In this document: one piece after another, positions 51,103 to 63,972 of the stretch
Layout of the letters: each line of letters starts with the position of its first letter
Position numbering within the stretch: position 1 is the first letter of the stretch
Assembly (NCBI RefSeq): GCF_019649055.1
Contig: NW_026570222.1
Coordinates: 992,001 to 1,056,000, forward strand
DNA length: 64,000 nt
From: Paramacrobiotus metropolitanus
Lineage: Eukaryota > Tardigrada > Eutardigrada > Parachela > Macrobiotidae
Direction: 5' to 3'
Translations under genes and position numbers: made by a program
Notes under the pieces: generated by a model
Seen by the model: only the letters and a program-made list of their open reading frames with translations
Database searches by the model: none
Told to the model about the DNA's origin: nothing

Positions 51103-54100
51103 ATGGCTCCAGCAGACGAGAATAATACAAGTCTTTCTGATCTGCCCCGCTCCAGCACAGCGATTCAGAAGCGTTCTGAACAATTAAAGCGCTGGACAGA
51201 ATCGGAGACCAATAAGGAATTGTCGGACTATAAGGAAAAGAAGCGAAAAGTTGCCTTTCAGGATGATTGTGTTTTTCTGGCCGCCTGTGCAGCTGGCGAA
51301 AGGGATGAAGTGCTGCGTATGTTAACGCGAGGATCTGATATCAATACGGCCAATGTTGATGGGCTCACAGCTCTGCATCAGGTCAGTCTGAAACATGTAC
51401 CGTTTTTATGTCATTTGATTGGCAGCGTTTATTGGGATATTGCCAGTTGTGTTTCCATTTTCCGCGGAAAATATATCGCGACTGCTTTTCCCAAAGCAGC
51501 AAAACAGGATGTTTATCAGTTATCTGAAGTTGTATTGTCATATGATGGTAAATGGTAGAATCTGGATTGTTTGGAAATTAATGATGCGGGTTTATTGTAG
51601 AAATATTGAGACCTTTTGTTTGATTGTCAGGGATTCAGATAGTTTTTCGTGAAAGTTTTAATGGGCTTGGCAGTTTGGTTTGAAATTTATTGCACACTGT
51701 CTATGAACCTATTCACGTTGCTCACCTCAGTTGTCTTAAGAACGAAATTCTTTTGGCTGAAAATCAGAAACCTTCTCTGTTAACGTCCTCGCATGAAAAA
51801 CAAAATAGTTATTAATAGTTCGTTTTCATTAATCACGTGTAATTTGTGTTGGATGTTTTAACGGAAATTTAAACTCAGTGCACAGTAAGCAGGCGTAATT
51901 TACATTGCAAAAAGATTCTACATTCAAACCAATACCCACTACCCACCCATTATTACCAGCTGGTTGATGAGCATTTTTTCTCATCGTTTGACGCTTGCAT
52001 AGTGTTGCTATTGTGGGTTTACTAGTTTCCTTGAAAGGTTTGTGCTTGCAAGTATGTGATGTGGCTTATAATTTCATATAATCTGTCCAGTCTATTTGCT
52101 TTCGTAAACTAGCGTGTATACAATTAATTCTTTGTTCTGGTTCAGAAGACCAATAAGGCAGTAACAAAACTTTCGCCCAGTTAAATTAGGGCTTCCGTCA
52201 ATCTTATTATTTGTTGGACAGTGCGTCATTATGGTTTTCACTTGTACTGACCATGAGCAGCACAGCTCCTGTGTCGAATCATGAAGCAAAACTACAAAAC
52301 TATATTTTTGGGTGAACAAAGTTGGCAGTAGCAGATTTCTCAAAGGAAAAGTAAACCGTTGGCTGATTGTACCATTAATTTTGTAATTGGATGTTTTGTG
52401 TTTGAAGATTTCAATAACATGCCGATAATGCTCCACAGACAATTTTCGGCACGCAGTACTTGTGTTTAAAATCTCTGCAGCTGAGCTCCCAGAATTTGTT
52501 TCGTGAGGTAGACAGAATTTGCTGAACTATAGTTACTAGTTACGCAAAACTATGCCTCAGTTTTTTAATTCGCCGGCGGATTTCTTGTTGTTAATATCAT
52601 ATGCCGTTTTGATAATGTGGCTAATTTTTGTGCCAAACATCGGTATACTATAGCGTACCTATTTATCGCTGTATTTCGAGATGAACTTATTCTGTTCTGT
52701 AAATGTAAATTGGTTCCTGGATTTGTTTAAAAAGTGTAGAAATCTCTACGGCTGATTAGCAAAACCCGAGGCAGCAAAACAATACGTACTTATACACAAT
52801 GATAATGTGAGGAAACCTTTTCCCTGGTGGTTTCAGCTTTTATTGCTACTTGAGGCTTTTTTCTTATCCACATCCTTTTATGCTATCCATATTCTTGGTT
52901 TGGAAGTGCACGTGGGAAATATTCTGGTATTGATGACTTATTGCCTAATGCCTCTGGCAGTAGATATGATAAGGAGATAAGTTTTTTGAAGTCCATTGTC
53001 TCCTCCTTCCTTTCTCACATCTTGTACCGGTTGGCAGGCTCGTTTTTTATAGAAATACCGTCCAATATGTTCGCTGTTTATTTCTTCCAATTCACTGGAT
53101 TGCCGCGCTTATTTCGTAATGTCCTGATTTACCATTTGCTGGATAAAAATAGAAAAACTTTGAGAGTCAAATAGCTGCATGCAGTCAGACTCGTAATGGT
53201 TCTTGAAAAATGCAGTTGTCGAACTGAACTCGCAAACGATACGTGAACGTACTGTACTTACTGTCCCCGATCGCATATATTGGGTCATGACAAATTGGAT
53301 TCGCCTCAACATCAGACTAACAGATTTTTGTAAAAATTGTGTCATGATCCAATCTGTGTGGCATTAATGGTTTAATACTATGTTTAGGTTCTCTGATTTA
53401 CACGACTTGATAATTTAATAGACTTTTCATACTTTTTAAGATATCGTCTAAAACTTTAAGCAGTCATTTGGCTCATTTAGAAAAATAATATTCTGTTAGG
53501 AACCAGAGTGTTCAAAATATTCAGTACGCTGTTTACTTCGCAGCAGTTAACCAATCGAGAAGAAGAGATCAACCACATTTAATTTTTAGTTTCGCGTTTT
53601 CTAGTAGTTTTTGATCGGGGTGGCCCACCCCGATCTAAGTATTTGTATAATTTCACCGTTTAGTTGGACGTGATTCTGCTTTCTTAAAATTGAAGACTTC
53701 ACGGCTGATAGCGGCAGAAGACAATTGTGTACCGGAGATGTTGTGGCCTTGTGTGTGATAAATACGATGCAACAAGTGTTGAGCTGTTTGTAAGTTCGAA
53801 CTTTGAACGACACTCATATTAGTCGTATTACTCGTACATGACTACAAGGATTAAAGATTCTGATTGCACTGCTTTTGTACTTGTGCTGTTCATTTAGTTT
53901 ATGTAAATTAAAATGCTCGCGTGAATTTGTTAGTGCAAAATCTTTATTAATTACTCCTACGACCTACAGTACTCGACGCTGCAGAATTTGCTCACCGCAC
54001 AATTGTCAGTTGCATCACTGTTTAAAATGTTAATTACTTCGATTTTTTGTGTATACAGTGATAGATGCGCATATGTGATTAAGCAAGTCGATATTACAGG

Positions 54101-57100
54101 CTTGTATTGACGATCGTATTGATATGGTGATTTTTCTTGTGGAACACGGGGCGGACATCAATCGTGGCGATAACGAGGGGTGGACTCCACTGCATGCTAC
54201 GGCTTCTTGTGGATACCTGAACATTGCAAAGTACGGTTGATGTTGTTTAGCCATGATATGCATTATCGCGGCTGGTGCATTTATTGCTTGCTTTTCACTC
54301 GATTGGTAAACATGTCGCTTTGCAGATTTCTCATAGAACATGGCGCACGGGTGGATATTGTCAATAACGATGGAGAACTTCCCATTGATATCGCAGACAC
54401 TGATGAAATGGAGAGTTTGCTGCAAGCAGAAGTCCATCGGCAAGGTTAGTTTTATGCGGCATAGTGCTCGATGGGTGGCTTTATTCGTTTTATGGCTGTT
54501 GTTTGGACTTATTCGCTGTCGCACGACAGGAATCGATGCGGATCTCGCGAGGTCGGAGGAGGAGCAGATAATGCTGAAGGATGTCAAAGAGTGGTACGGA
54601 GCCAATTCTGCAAAAGAAAACATTCATCCCAAAACCGGTGCTACGCCACTACATGTGGCCGCTGCTAAAGGATATCGGGAAGTGATGCGGTAAGTCTCGT
54701 GACGTCGTAATTTGTTGCTTGTTATTAGTGTTTTACTTTTCTGATTTGGACGTATTCAATTTTACTTACTGTAATTGCTAAATGAGCTAGTTTTTACGTA
54801 TAGTTTGCGCTCAGGAATTTCAGTTATTGTGTCATTGAATGCAGGCTGCTACTTGACCTGGGTGTTGACATTGACGCACGCGATGTGGACGGTTGGACAC
54901 CTTTGCACGCTGCTGCACACTGGGGTCATCGCGAGGGATGTCGTATGCTGGTAGAATATGGATGCGACATGGAAGCCAGGGCGAACATGGTGCGTTTGTT
55001 GTGCTTGGTTTTTTTTATTGGAAATTGGTTATTTCTTCCCACTTATCTGTTTTATTTAGGGCCAATTAGCTAGTGATCTTTGTGAAAACGACATGGTGGC
55101 CTTCTTAGAAGATTTGCAGAAACGTCAAAGTGCAGTACGTTAGTTGTTTTTTCTTGAATAATACGCATTCAGTGAGAATCATTTAACAGTGTAAAATTTT
55201 GTAGATGGCCAAAGAAAAGTATGCGCAAATGGAGTTAACAAATCGCCCAATTCCTGCTGCCCTACGAAAAAGGTAAAGCTCTTAACATTGCGACAAAGAG
55301 AAACGTTGATGGTTGAGTTTGCTTGTTTGTTTCGCTTCAGAGTTACTGGGGTCGATAAGGCCCCACTCCAGTCGAAAGATGTTCCTAGTGAAAAAACCCA
55401 GCTCGAATCGCTACGAATTAAACCGAAGGATAACAGTAGAATCTGTGATACGGAGAATGTGCAGCGTGATATTGCGCCGAAACCAGAAACACCAACAGCA
55501 TCGCCTTATCAGGCTAACTCCCGGTACATCCAATCCACAATAACGCCTAATAAGTTCGAAAAGGTAAGAATCAGAGATGTTCATGTGAGTTGTCCACTGG
55601 TCATAAAAACGAAGTCTATCATAGATCGTTATATAATTTTACTGACAGCAGGAATTAAAAATCACGGAGCCCGTGAAACCTATAAGCTTTTTGAATGTCA
55701 TCCAAGAGAAACCACCACCTGAACCGAAGCCCGCTGTTTCTGTGCCAGTTCCTGCCCCAGTGACGGTGAAGCCCATCAGTTTCCCTGTCCCTGAGGATAT
55801 TAAGCCAATATCTTTCCTTCAGTCTCGTGAATCTCAGTTTCCTCTCACAGCCAAACTTTCAACAGCTTCGGAGAAACTTAAAACTGAACCGCCTCCACTT
55901 GTCCAGCCTCTGCAGAAAGTAACACCTATCAGTTTCCTCAAACCTACAGATGTTGCTCCATCGGTACTAGGACAGTCATTTTAATCCGAGGAATCAGGAA
56001 TTTATAATTTTTCATTTTTAAATTATGTTTAATAGGCTTCTTCGCCACAGAAACCTGTTGCTGCTGTAGTTAGCCAGCCACCAGTTGGACAAACTGCACA
56101 GAAGGTATGCTGCAGTGTATCATTGTGACTTCGGGCTTTGGTACTTATTTTTACGTAACGTTTTTCTAGGGGCTCTCTTCTCCAGCTACTGGACAAAACA
56201 CTAATAAGCCTTCCCTGCCTCAGTTGTCTTCATTTGAATATATCGATGTAAGTTGAAATTATTGAAGTATCCTGGCGCACATGTATATCTAAAGCTTTGT
56301 GTTATCCAGGATGGTCCCTCGGTGAATTCACCGGGGCCGGCGTCTCCAGCAGCGGCTCCACAGCGGGAACGGTAAGATTTGCCCGATTACTGCTTGATCA
56401 CTGAGTTATGCATACGGTGGCTATGGGTTAATGGGAGCATGACGTCTAATTGTGCACGCCGCACGCCTTGGTTGGATGTCTTCCCTCGCTTCGTTGTTTT
56501 GCCATATCGCTTTCCCTACCATTCGATTTTTTAAACAAATAGTGGAAACTGGCGTCCATGTTTACAGTGGCTGCGCTTATAAGCGTGTTTCACACTAACA
56601 CTATTAAACAGGCCATCGCGGCGTAACACGGACTGGCCGCCGAAATTGTCAACCACAACGGACTTTCCTAACTATAAGGCACCATTAACCCATACGCAGC
56701 CTATGCCATCGCCTGTCAAAAAAGCCTCTTCTGAATCTAAACCATCTATTGAAATAACCACCGTTTCAGCGTAAAATGATGAAGTACTATTTTGTCGTTA
56801 ACAGTGCAGTTTTAAATGTGTTAAATCTGCGCAGATCTGGATCAAAAGCGGGAATTTCTTCGCCCTCGCCGGGCTTTTTCGCCGGTAATGTCGGCGACAC
56901 TGAAGTGTCTAGCACTGCCACTGTTAGAAGGTGGGTCTTATTGTGTTCCTTACCAATGAAGAAATAACTGTTTGGAACAAAAGACAATACTATTGCATGT
57001 ATGATTCACGATATATTTTGTTTTTAATGTATAGGTCGTTTCAAGCTCCCAGTCGCGATGAGGAATCAGAAGCTCAGCGCAAAGCGCATGCCAAACGAGT

Positions 57101-57778
57101 AAGGGAAACAAGGCGCTCCACACAGGTAGGATCAACCCAGTTTATGAACAGATATTTTAAATTATTAATTATTTGACATTCGCTGCTGATGAACACTTTA
57201 TTACTGCAGGGCGTATCCGCGGAAGATCTCAAAGCAGCGGATGCACAAGCTAAACAACAGCAGGCAGATGATAATTACGCTAAAGCACGTGAGACGACCA
57301 GTAGAAATGAGGAGAAAGAGAATGATGCTAGGAGATCTTCGGTTTTGAAGCTTTTAACTATCCCTGGCGCATCCGGTGGAACGGAGATAGAGTCGCCCAA
57401 GAAGCTGATTCCCGCTAGTCCAGAGGCTATTATTACGCTACCTTTGAGGAAAACGAAGACGGATGAAGGTAGCATGAAATTTTATTTTTCGGAAGAAAAG
57501 CTGGATATGATAAACAATTTATAATCCAACACAGATATGGATGATCAGAAAAACTCACGGCGGCGTCGACCAAAGCGTCGATCAACTGGTGTCGTCAACA
57601 TCGATATGGAGGTATGATAACGTGATATGGGTATTAATGAGTTGGTGTATGATTAATTAGTTTGCTTTCAAAGGAAGAGGAAGGCTCAGCGTCTGGGACA
57701 GACATTACTGATTTAAATTCAAAAACAGACTCAGGTCTCCCAAATGGACGCCCGCCGCACGAAAGTAACGGATCACAG
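51103..57778 (+). CDS. Myosin phosphatase targeting subunit (PPP1R12/MYPT), N-terminal and central part
   Basis: Eighteen exons (51103-51381, 54100-54230, 54326-54444, 54530-54689, 54845-54989, 55060-55134, 55205-55272, 55341-55563, 55652-55963, 56036-56104, 56170-56247, 56310-56371, 56612-56770, 56835-56930, 57035-57125, 57210-57468, 57535-57611, 57674-57778) give 836 residues in one phase. Features: MyPhoNE motif RSEQLKRW (24-31); PP1-docking RVxF motif KVAF (49-52); ankyrin repeats (about 55-300) including WTPLHAAAHWGH; four KPISF(L/P)-type motifs (409-496); and both inhibitory ROCK-site contexts of MYPT1, RRSTQGV (T688, equivalent to T696) and KRRSTGV (T793, equivalent to T853). The protein directs protein phosphatase 1 to myosin light chain. 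Intron 1 is 2.7 kb. The C-terminal coiled coil is not found; further exons are listed separately. Confidence 0.94.
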
Positions 57779-58540
57779 GTATTTGAAATATCTTAGCCCG
57801 CTACAGTGCTCGTATTTGTGTTTGCATGCGATACTTGTACTTCGAATGTAGTTTAATGTGCAATATTGGACGAGTCCTTAAGACGCTTAAAATGCAATAA
57901 TATTAATGCGAGCGGCAAGCCCGGTTCTGTGCCGATGGTTGTGATTATAGTACAGAATACAGATACAGCACTCAAAAATGAAGTAATGCTAGGTGCTGTA
58001 AGGGTACAGTGATACCTGGATCTTTTGCTATTTTGACCTGGATCTGTGTTTTTAAAAACAATGCTGCCTTTTATAAATGAAGTCGAGAAATTGTTCGTGC
58101 AAATTACCGGATTCGATTTTCGTTTTAAATTGAGCGATCAGCACTTTGGGCAACTTTGCTGAGCAAGAATGATTTTGCACTTGTGACCTTTCATAGGTTT
58201 CTTTCGTCTTTTCCAGTTTTCCATCATGGCCTGCTCTTGTGCCTTTATCGTTTGTACGTGCATCTGGCCAATCATTGTGAATAGCTGTTGAGGAATGTTG
58301 TGGTCGGTTTAAGACTTTAAGTGTAAAATTGTACATATGCTGTAAAGCTGTTCTGGTTGTAATGAGCGAGCCGTACATTTCATTTTTTGTTCGCACTTAC
58401 CATAAATGTGGGACGTTTATCACGGCTGGAATTAGCTGTGCGCGCGCTCCTTCTAGTTCTCGCTGTGTTTCTGGCTGGCGGCATGCTGTGCTGACGTCAC
58501 TAAACTGCACAAATGTAGATGTTGGCCACAGTGAGTTCCG

Positions 58541-58556
58541 GTGTGTGTGTGTGTGT
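58541..58556. repeat. (GT)8 microsatellite
   Basis: Eight perfect GT dinucleotides lie in the 1.5 kb stretch between the main MYPT exons and the exon at 59287. Confidence 0.9.
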
Positions 58557-59286
58557 TTGTGTTATATAGCATGTTGGAATCGTTCCGAAAATGTGTTAGA
58601 CTGCTGTCAAGGACTTGTGCGCTGTTTGGGGATGTTCGTAAAAATAGCTTAATTTTTCGATACGCCGGTAGAGGCGGTTTCTCCAAGCCGAGTGAACTTG
58701 GTAGGCACGCACACTCGGCACAGCTGGGAAAGCGACGAATGGAGAAGAAAGACCAGTTTACTTTGGTTGTGTACGTGCGCATACTGTATGGTCATCAGGT
58801 TTACGATTCGTTTCTACACCAGCATCATGAAAGCCTTTCGGTGGATGTTGTTTTCCTACGCGTATTTCCTTGCAGGCCGAATATTGCTTAGATAGTCGTC
58901 TAGTCAGGAGAAAGTTCGTAATTATCCCTGTGACTAATCTGCAGTATCCTTGTAACACCTTCGCAAAATACTCACGGTCAGTTGATCATATCCGCAGGTG
59001 TACACAGTACACGGTATGGGTGTTGTGTAGCGGGACTTATTAATAGACTAAGGATGATATTTTGGGATACTGTGATTAATGTGATGATCACCACATCAAC
59101 CGCCATAGTCAGCTCGCTGTCGTACGAGCCGCTACTCTTGAGAAACAGTGAAAGCATGTTGGCTACATATTTCTGCACCGGTTTATGCGTTCCTACGTGA
59201 TATTTTCTGCCTTTTTTATCCTGTGACTCCTTCGTTTGGTCATTGATCCTGATTGTTTGCTAAGGCATCTCTCACGCACAAACAGC

Positions 59287-60283
59287 ATGTCCTATTCTCG
59301 CAGAGGGAGTGCCAGCCTGTACAGTCCGGCCGGAAGCTCAAGTATCACATGACTCATAAATATTTGCTTTGAGAACAAAAACATGGAGTTTTCTAAATTT
59401 TTCGTATTTAGCGAGCAGTTCCGGCAAATCGTATCCTACCAGTTACATGGTTCCGGCTTCTGCGCTTTCCAGTCTCCTTTACCGCAGTTCAGCCGGACCC
59501 ACACCGACGCCGACGCAGGCTGCTTACCTTAGTCATTCGTCCGCCTCGGGTTTAGGAAGTTCTTCCAATAGTTCTTTGTCGTCCCTGGTTTTTCAGCCAC
59601 GAAATTCATCAAGGTCACGTTCCATTCATGCAGTAAGATACAGTAGCTATTTCACCCGCATTTTACGTTTTAACCAGTTCAGTCAGAGAAGAGTCGTTCA
59701 CTGACGATTCGTTTTTGGACAATTCAAGTACAAATCCCGCAGAGCAGTGCATTTTATGACCACCAGTTTTTAAACTTGTATGATGGGTAGTTGGAAGGCA
59801 CTCAGTGGGACACACCCAGAACATGTGATTATTTTGAATTCTAAAGTTAACTTTTTATCCGTAAAATAATCCGTAAAAAGAGCTTTGGTTGTTTGATGTT
59901 GCGCCTTACGGTATTTCTATATCGCATCACGCTTGCCTTGAATGCCGCTGGACGTTATACCGCCAATGCCGGCTGAATACTCATATCGGTTTTAATTCGA
60001 TAAAAATGTTTTCTATAAGGGTGTTACAGTAAGTGTTGCTGTATTCGCGCTTTGAATGCAGTAAAAGATCTCAGTTGCTTGATGATTGATTCTACAGATG
60101 TACGTATGTTTCCAGGGTACGGCTACTGGTACTGACCGTTCATATACGCGATCCAAATATGAAAGCAGCACTCCCGAGAAAAGTCCCGCTCCAGTCCCGA
60201 GTTACCGATCCAGTAGAGCTAGTTCTATTAGCTCTTTGACCAGTGAGAAAGACGTGGAAAGCACTAACCAAGACTGGAAGAAG
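59287..60283 (+). CDS. C-terminal exons of the MYPT gene, or a short isoform starting here (3' incomplete)
   Basis: Three exons (59287-59341, 59412-59632, 60116-60283) are in one phase and encode 148 residues rich in Ser, Thr and Tyr, starting MSYSRRGSASLYSPAGS. The last exon ends EKDVESTNQDWKK at a GTAGGT donor, which resembles the human MYPT1 stretch STDFKKLYEQ just before the leucine zipper. So these exons belong to the same gene, and the coiled-coil exons should lie to the right. The phase at 59287 does not join the preceding exon ending at 57778 (phase 0): none of the nearby AG acceptors gives phase 0. Either an exon between 57779 and 59286 was missed, or ATG 59287 is a real start of a short isoform like the M20/M21 products of vertebrate PPP1R12B. 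Confidence 0.65.
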
Positions 60284-60549
60284 GTAGGTTAACAGATTAA
60301 GCGAAATATTGTATTCTGTTCTAGGAGTTCCTTTAAACTTTGAAGTAAGTGTCGTAAAACAAATATAAAACATAAAACAAATATAAAACGAAACAGCACC
60401 CGCCCGTACAGTGAGTTGTATGCTAAACGGATACGACTCACTGTAAAAAAAGTTCTGTTGCGACTTAGCACCACAGTAGTTTTATACGTCTTCGATTGGC
60501 CCCTACTCCTTCCGAGTGCTATACATTAACATTGTTTGTATAGACTATT

Positions 60550-63310
60550 GTACTTGTATTGTTAAATTTAATTAACTACATCCGTAACAGCCATGACGGC
60601 CTTTGCTAAGAAAATTATGTTTGGACAAACGGGTAGGCCGATTTCGACGCGGTAAAGTGCGCCAGAATCGTCTCAACGACTCCGGTGATGTTGCGCTATT
60701 GCCGAACCGATGCGCCTCGAGGGGAAAGCAGGTGCCTCAAAAAACAAATTGTTGCCATGGGCCTGTCAGCCTCGGCTTCAGACATCGATCCCATCTGGTT
60801 AAAGCAAAGTACTGTAAACAACGTCTACTGCTTTTTATTTCCGGGTGTGAAGTACAGGACGCACCTCGGCTACCGGCCTCCATGCGTAAAAAGCCAAAGT
60901 TTTTATCCGGAATACCTCGACAAATTTTAATAATGTATGCGTCCGACGCCGTAATATCACACAACTGGGTGCGGATGTAGTCCTCCGTACACTGGTTATC
61001 TACATTCGAAACAGTTATGACAGGAACTACTGACCAACGCGATGTTTGGGCGAACGGGTGGGCCGATTTTGACGCGGTAAAGTGCGTTAGAAATGTCAGA
61101 ACGGTGCGAAGGTTCATACGCTATTCCGAAATCGATACGCCCCAACGGGGAAACAGAAACTTCGAAAAACCAATTGTTGCCATGGGCCTCCATAGACGGA
61201 CATGGGCTAAGCCTTTGCACAGTCTCAGTGACAGAGGTACATCGCGCACTTCGGCATCGGTTCGTTAAATAATCACGAAAAAAATTAGAAAAAATCTCTA
61301 AGAAAACGGAAGCCACGACCACAGTTCTTCGAAAACATTTGCTAAAAGCAATATTCAGGAAAAAATCGCGGCGTAATAATTAGATTTCCGAGTTTTCTTA
61401 GGTTTTCTTACGTATTCTCCTGTAATTAAATTATCCTATAATTTAATACGAACGACCTTTATTCATTACAATTACGTAATTCTTAGGTTTCTTGGGTTTC
61501 TTAGGTTTCTTAGGTTACTTAGTTTTCTTGCATTCATTCTAGTTTCATAATTTCTTGGCGGAATTGACCGGTGCTTTGTCGATTGCGACGAAACAAATTT
61601 TCGCCGCAAAAGTTGGGTACGGATATGGATCCCTTTAGCTATTTGCTAAAAATAGAATTCGGTAAAGAATTGTGCGCGAATGTAGATTTCCGTATACTGG
61701 TTAACTACATCCGTAACAACCGTGACGGCATAGGGTTAAAAAACCTATGTTTGAGAGAACGAGGACGCGGTCAAGTGCGCCAGAATCGTCGCAACAAGGC
61801 GGGGGATGTTACGCTATTGCCGACCCGATGCGCCTCAAGGGAAAAAAAAGGGCTGAAAAAACAAAGGTTGTTACCATGGGCCTTCATAGAAATACATGGG
61901 TACGCGTTTGCTCTTAGCGTATAGCAAACGATATGAGACGGTCACCATCATTGACCTTTTTGTTTTGTAGTGACATAACATAATAGTAATCAAATTTGTG
62001 TGTTAACGTATTTGTTTACTTTATTAAATGTTTTTTAAATGTAAGTGTCAGAAGAATGCTATCAAACGAGGAATAAAATTCGAAAAAAATCAAATATCGG
62101 CAAGAAAACCCGTAGAAACGAACATCAGAGAAGAATACGTCAACGAAGTGTACGCGAAGAAGGGAAATCTGCAGGAACCCTCAAGAAAGAAATATCAGGT
62201 GCTGCAGAAGAAAAGGATTTAGCGAGCCAGGACGCAAAAATCCTCCGTCACGATTCTTCCTCACGAAACCAAGGCGGCCGTCCAAAATCAAGGAAACTCA
62301 GTAAAGGTCATGAATCAAAAGAAAACGAAGAACTGCGAAAACACCTTTCAGGGAAGTTTCGCATACGCAAAGAATGTCCTGACGTAGATAAGCAGATGTC
62401 CGACGTAGATGTCCTGACGTTGGCCGAACGGCTGAACCGATTTCGACGCGGCCAAGTGCGTTAAATTCGTCTCAACGGCGCGAATGTTCTTACGATATTG
62501 CGCCATCGATACGCCCCAAAAGGAAAGGAGTAGCCCCAAAAAACAAATTGTTGCCATGGGCCCCCATAGACATACATGGTAGATACATTGTCTGTTTGCG
62601 GACCGTTCGGAAAAACCGAGACAGACCGCGGCCTTCGGCATCGGCACGTTACAAAGTATTGAAATTCAAGAAACATGTCCAAAAATTAATCGCAGTCAGT
62701 CCCACCAGCGTGAGCGGTATACCTCGTATTCTTTCATATACGATATTTCTTAGATATCTTAGGTTTCTTAGGTTTTCTTAGGTTTCTTAGGCTTCTTAGG
62801 TTTCTTAGGTTTCTTAAGTTTCTTAGATTTCTTCGGTTTCTTTGTTTTCTTAGGTTTCTTAGGTTTTCTTAACGAAAGACATGTACGGATGTAGATCCCG
62901 TAAACTGGTTATCTACATCCGTAACCACGTATACACGATTGATAATGTAGCCAATGTTTGGGCGAACGGCTGAACCGATTTCGACGCGGCCAAGTGCGTT
63001 AAATTCGTCTCAACGGCGCGAATGTCCTCACGCTATTGCGCCATCGATACGCCCCAAAAGGGAAGGAGTAGCCCCAAAAAACAAATTGTTGCCATGGGCC
63101 CCATAGACATACATGGTAAATACATTGTCGGTTCGCGGACCGTTCGGAAAAACCGAGACAGACCGCGGCCTTCGGCATCGGCACGTTACAAAGTATTGAA
63201 ATCTAAGAAACATGTGCAAAAAGTAATCGCAGTCAATCCCACCAGCGTGATCGATATACCTCGTATTCTTTCATATACGATATTTCTTAGATATCTTAGG
63301 TTTCTTAGGT
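60550..63310. repeat. Five degenerate copies of a repeat of about 230 bases
   Basis: Copies lie at about 60550-60790, 60980-61210, 61680-61920, 62390-62650 and 62890-63190. All carry the same blocks in order: CTGGTTATCTACATCCGTAA-like sequence (in most copies), ATTTCGACGCGGTAAAGTGC, CGCTATTGC, GATGCGCC or GATACGCC, and AATTGTTGCCATGGG. The last two copies are nearly identical and are offset by 538 bases, including the following TTCTTAGG tract, which points to a recent tandem duplication. Open frames in both strands (for example 62348-62647 and 62999-63184 on minus) are by-products of the repeat. No transposase or known satellite is recognised. Confidence 0.8.
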
Positions 63311-63330
63311 ACTTTCAGGTTTCTTACGAG
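61385..63330. repeat. TTTCTTAGG 9-base minisatellite tracts
   Basis: Runs of TTTCTTAGG with one-base variants occur at about 61385-61415, 61480-61545, 62745-62875 and 63280-63330, and resume at 63973-64000 beyond a transposon insertion. They lie between the copies of the longer repeat. The longest tract has roughly twelve units. Confidence 0.85.
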
Positions 63331-63972
63331 GGAGATACCCGAACACGTCCGCGTCAGATCAGCATACACTTGGTACCATCAGAACCCTTAGAATTTCAGC
63401 TATTTTCTTCAAGAATCAAAACACCCCCAGATAAAGAACTCGAGTTTAGGGATCTCTGAGAAGCCAGCATAGATATGATGGCTGACTTCCATCGAAACGT
63501 CAGCAGCCGCCATACGCATTGTCCAGCCTAGATACGCCATGCGTTACGCATAGTCTGGCTGCAATCTGTTGATTCTGTATTGGCTTTGTTGACGGCTGTC
63601 TCACCTATTTTGCCCTATCGCGCGCACAGCATCCGCGGTTGCATTGATCTCTATGCAGCTAGTCGATGCTGCTGCGCTTAATGAGTTAAAAAACTGCGAT
63701 AGCTATCGATAAAGCGCTATTTAACTTCTCGCTGAAAGACGGTTGCGCAATCTCGCATCCGTACAGACGCGCCGTATAGCTCTGTATGGCGTCTGCTGAC
63801 GTTTCGATGGAAATGAGCCATCATATCTGTGTTGGCTTCTCAGGGATCCCTAAACTCGAGTTCTTTATCTGGGGGTATTTTGATTATCAAAGAAAATAGC
63901 TGAAATTCTAAGGATTCTAATGGTACCAAGTGTATGCTGATCTGACGCGGACGTGTTCGGGTATCTCCCTCG
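63327..63972. mobile_element. Foldback element with TTA TSD inserted in the minisatellite
   Basis: The 646-base element has ends CGAGGGAGATACCCG and its inverse CGGGTATCTCCCTCG, with inverted arms of about 190 bases that match with few changes. For example, both contain GGTACCAAGTGTATGCTGAT or its inverse, and ACTCGAGTTCTTTATCTGGG or its inverse. TTA flanks it at 63324-63326 and 63973-63975, and the flanking TTCTTAGG minisatellite continues on both sides. The central 270 bases are non-coding. The TSD length is the same as for the element at 4014-4506, but the terminal sequence differs, so it is a separate family. Confidence 0.85.

Noticed and set aside
58453-58895. Overlapping frames of 67-116 codons on both strands between the MYPT exons
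   Set aside because: They overlap each other on opposite strands around the GT microsatellite and lack family resemblance or conserved splice phase.
62348-63459. Open frames of 60-145 codons in the right-hand repeat field
   Set aside because: They repeat from copy to copy on both strands, follow the repeat unit and resemble no known protein.
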